From an uncultured Collinsella sp. (GTDB lineage: Bacteria > Actinomycetota > Coriobacteriia > Coriobacteriales > Coriobacteriaceae): a stretch of 5,406 nt of DNA. Each line of letters opens with the position of its first letter. Position 1 is the first letter of the stretch. The translations under genes and the position numbers were made by a program. Of this stretch, positions 5,336-5,406 are shown piece by piece. Location: NCBI GenBank assembly GCA_958447445.1, contig CAUDAE010000120.1, positions 1 to 5,406 of the forward strand. Direction: 5' to 3'. The notes beneath the pieces are model-generated. The model was not told the DNA's origin, made no database searches, and saw only the letters and a program-made list of their open reading frames with translations.

Positions 5336-5406
5336 TTAGAGGCCGAAGGCGGATAGGATGAGGCCCCAGCCGGCACCGATGACGTACATCATGATCAGGA
5401 ACAGGA
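5336..5406 (-). CDS. C-terminal end of a membrane protein (rest outside window)
   Basis: Read on the - strand, the last 71 bases give 22 codons and a TAA stop at 5338-5336. The peptide begins LFLIMMYVIGAG, continues WGLILSAFGL and then ends. It is entirely hydrophobic or small, with no charged residue, as in the final transmembrane helix of a transporter or other integral membrane protein. The stop is followed on this strand by the strong hairpin and T-run at 5319-5250, just where a gene's terminator is expected, which supports a real gene. Too little is visible to name a family. Confidence 0.65.
   Translation of the reverse strand, partial: LFLIMMYVIGAGWGLILSAFGL

Overview
The window looks like ordinary chromosomal DNA from a high-GC Gram-positive gut bacterium. 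My best guess is Coriobacteriia, close to Collinsella. This rests on overall base composition, the compact gene layout, strong AGGAGG-type ribosome sites and the style of the proteins; there is no rRNA or other marker gene, so the assignment is inference. I see no tRNA, rRNA, CRISPR array, transposase or phage gene.

Layout: (1) Positions 1-1769, + strand: the C-terminal ~348 residues of an M20-family metallopeptidase/deacylase, cut by the window's left edge, followed 39 bases later by a short, apparently degenerate DUF1015-like protein. A strong hairpin with a T-tract (1815-1855) closes this pair and separates it from the next, convergent block. (2) Positions 1899-3848, - strand: a probable three-gene unit read right to left, with a flavin nitroreductase, then two tandem paralogous histidine phosphatases. 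A 35-base palindromic element (3110-3144) lies between the nitroreductase and the first phosphatase. (3) Positions 3849-4083: a divergent intergenic region with AT-rich patches, paired CCT(T)AGG sites and a leader hairpin. (4) Positions 4084-5169, + strand: a six-helix HdeD/DUF308 membrane protein, followed with zero spacing (stop TAG directly abutting ATG) by a YaiI/YqxD (UPF0178, DUF188) PIN-like protein. A wobble-rich, strand-specific terminator lies just after the second gene. (5) Positions 5250-5327: a very long bidirectional terminator hairpin. It is shared with a convergent - strand membrane-protein gene, of which only the last 22 codons are inside the window (5336-5406).

How the genes work together: the nitroreductase/phosphatase unit and the HdeD/YaiI pair are probably each transcribed as units, but no pathway joins the blocks. 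The M20 enzyme hydrolyses an amide bond in an unknown N-acyl amino acid or peptide. The phosphatases and nitroreductase act on unknown soluble substrates. HdeD-family proteins are associated with acid or envelope stress in enterobacteria, and YaiI-family proteins have no settled function. I did not find a convincing new biological system. The observations most worth a second look are the shrunken DUF1015-like protein that has lost the family's His-His motif, the palindromic repeat at 3110-3144, and the tandem phosphatase duplication.
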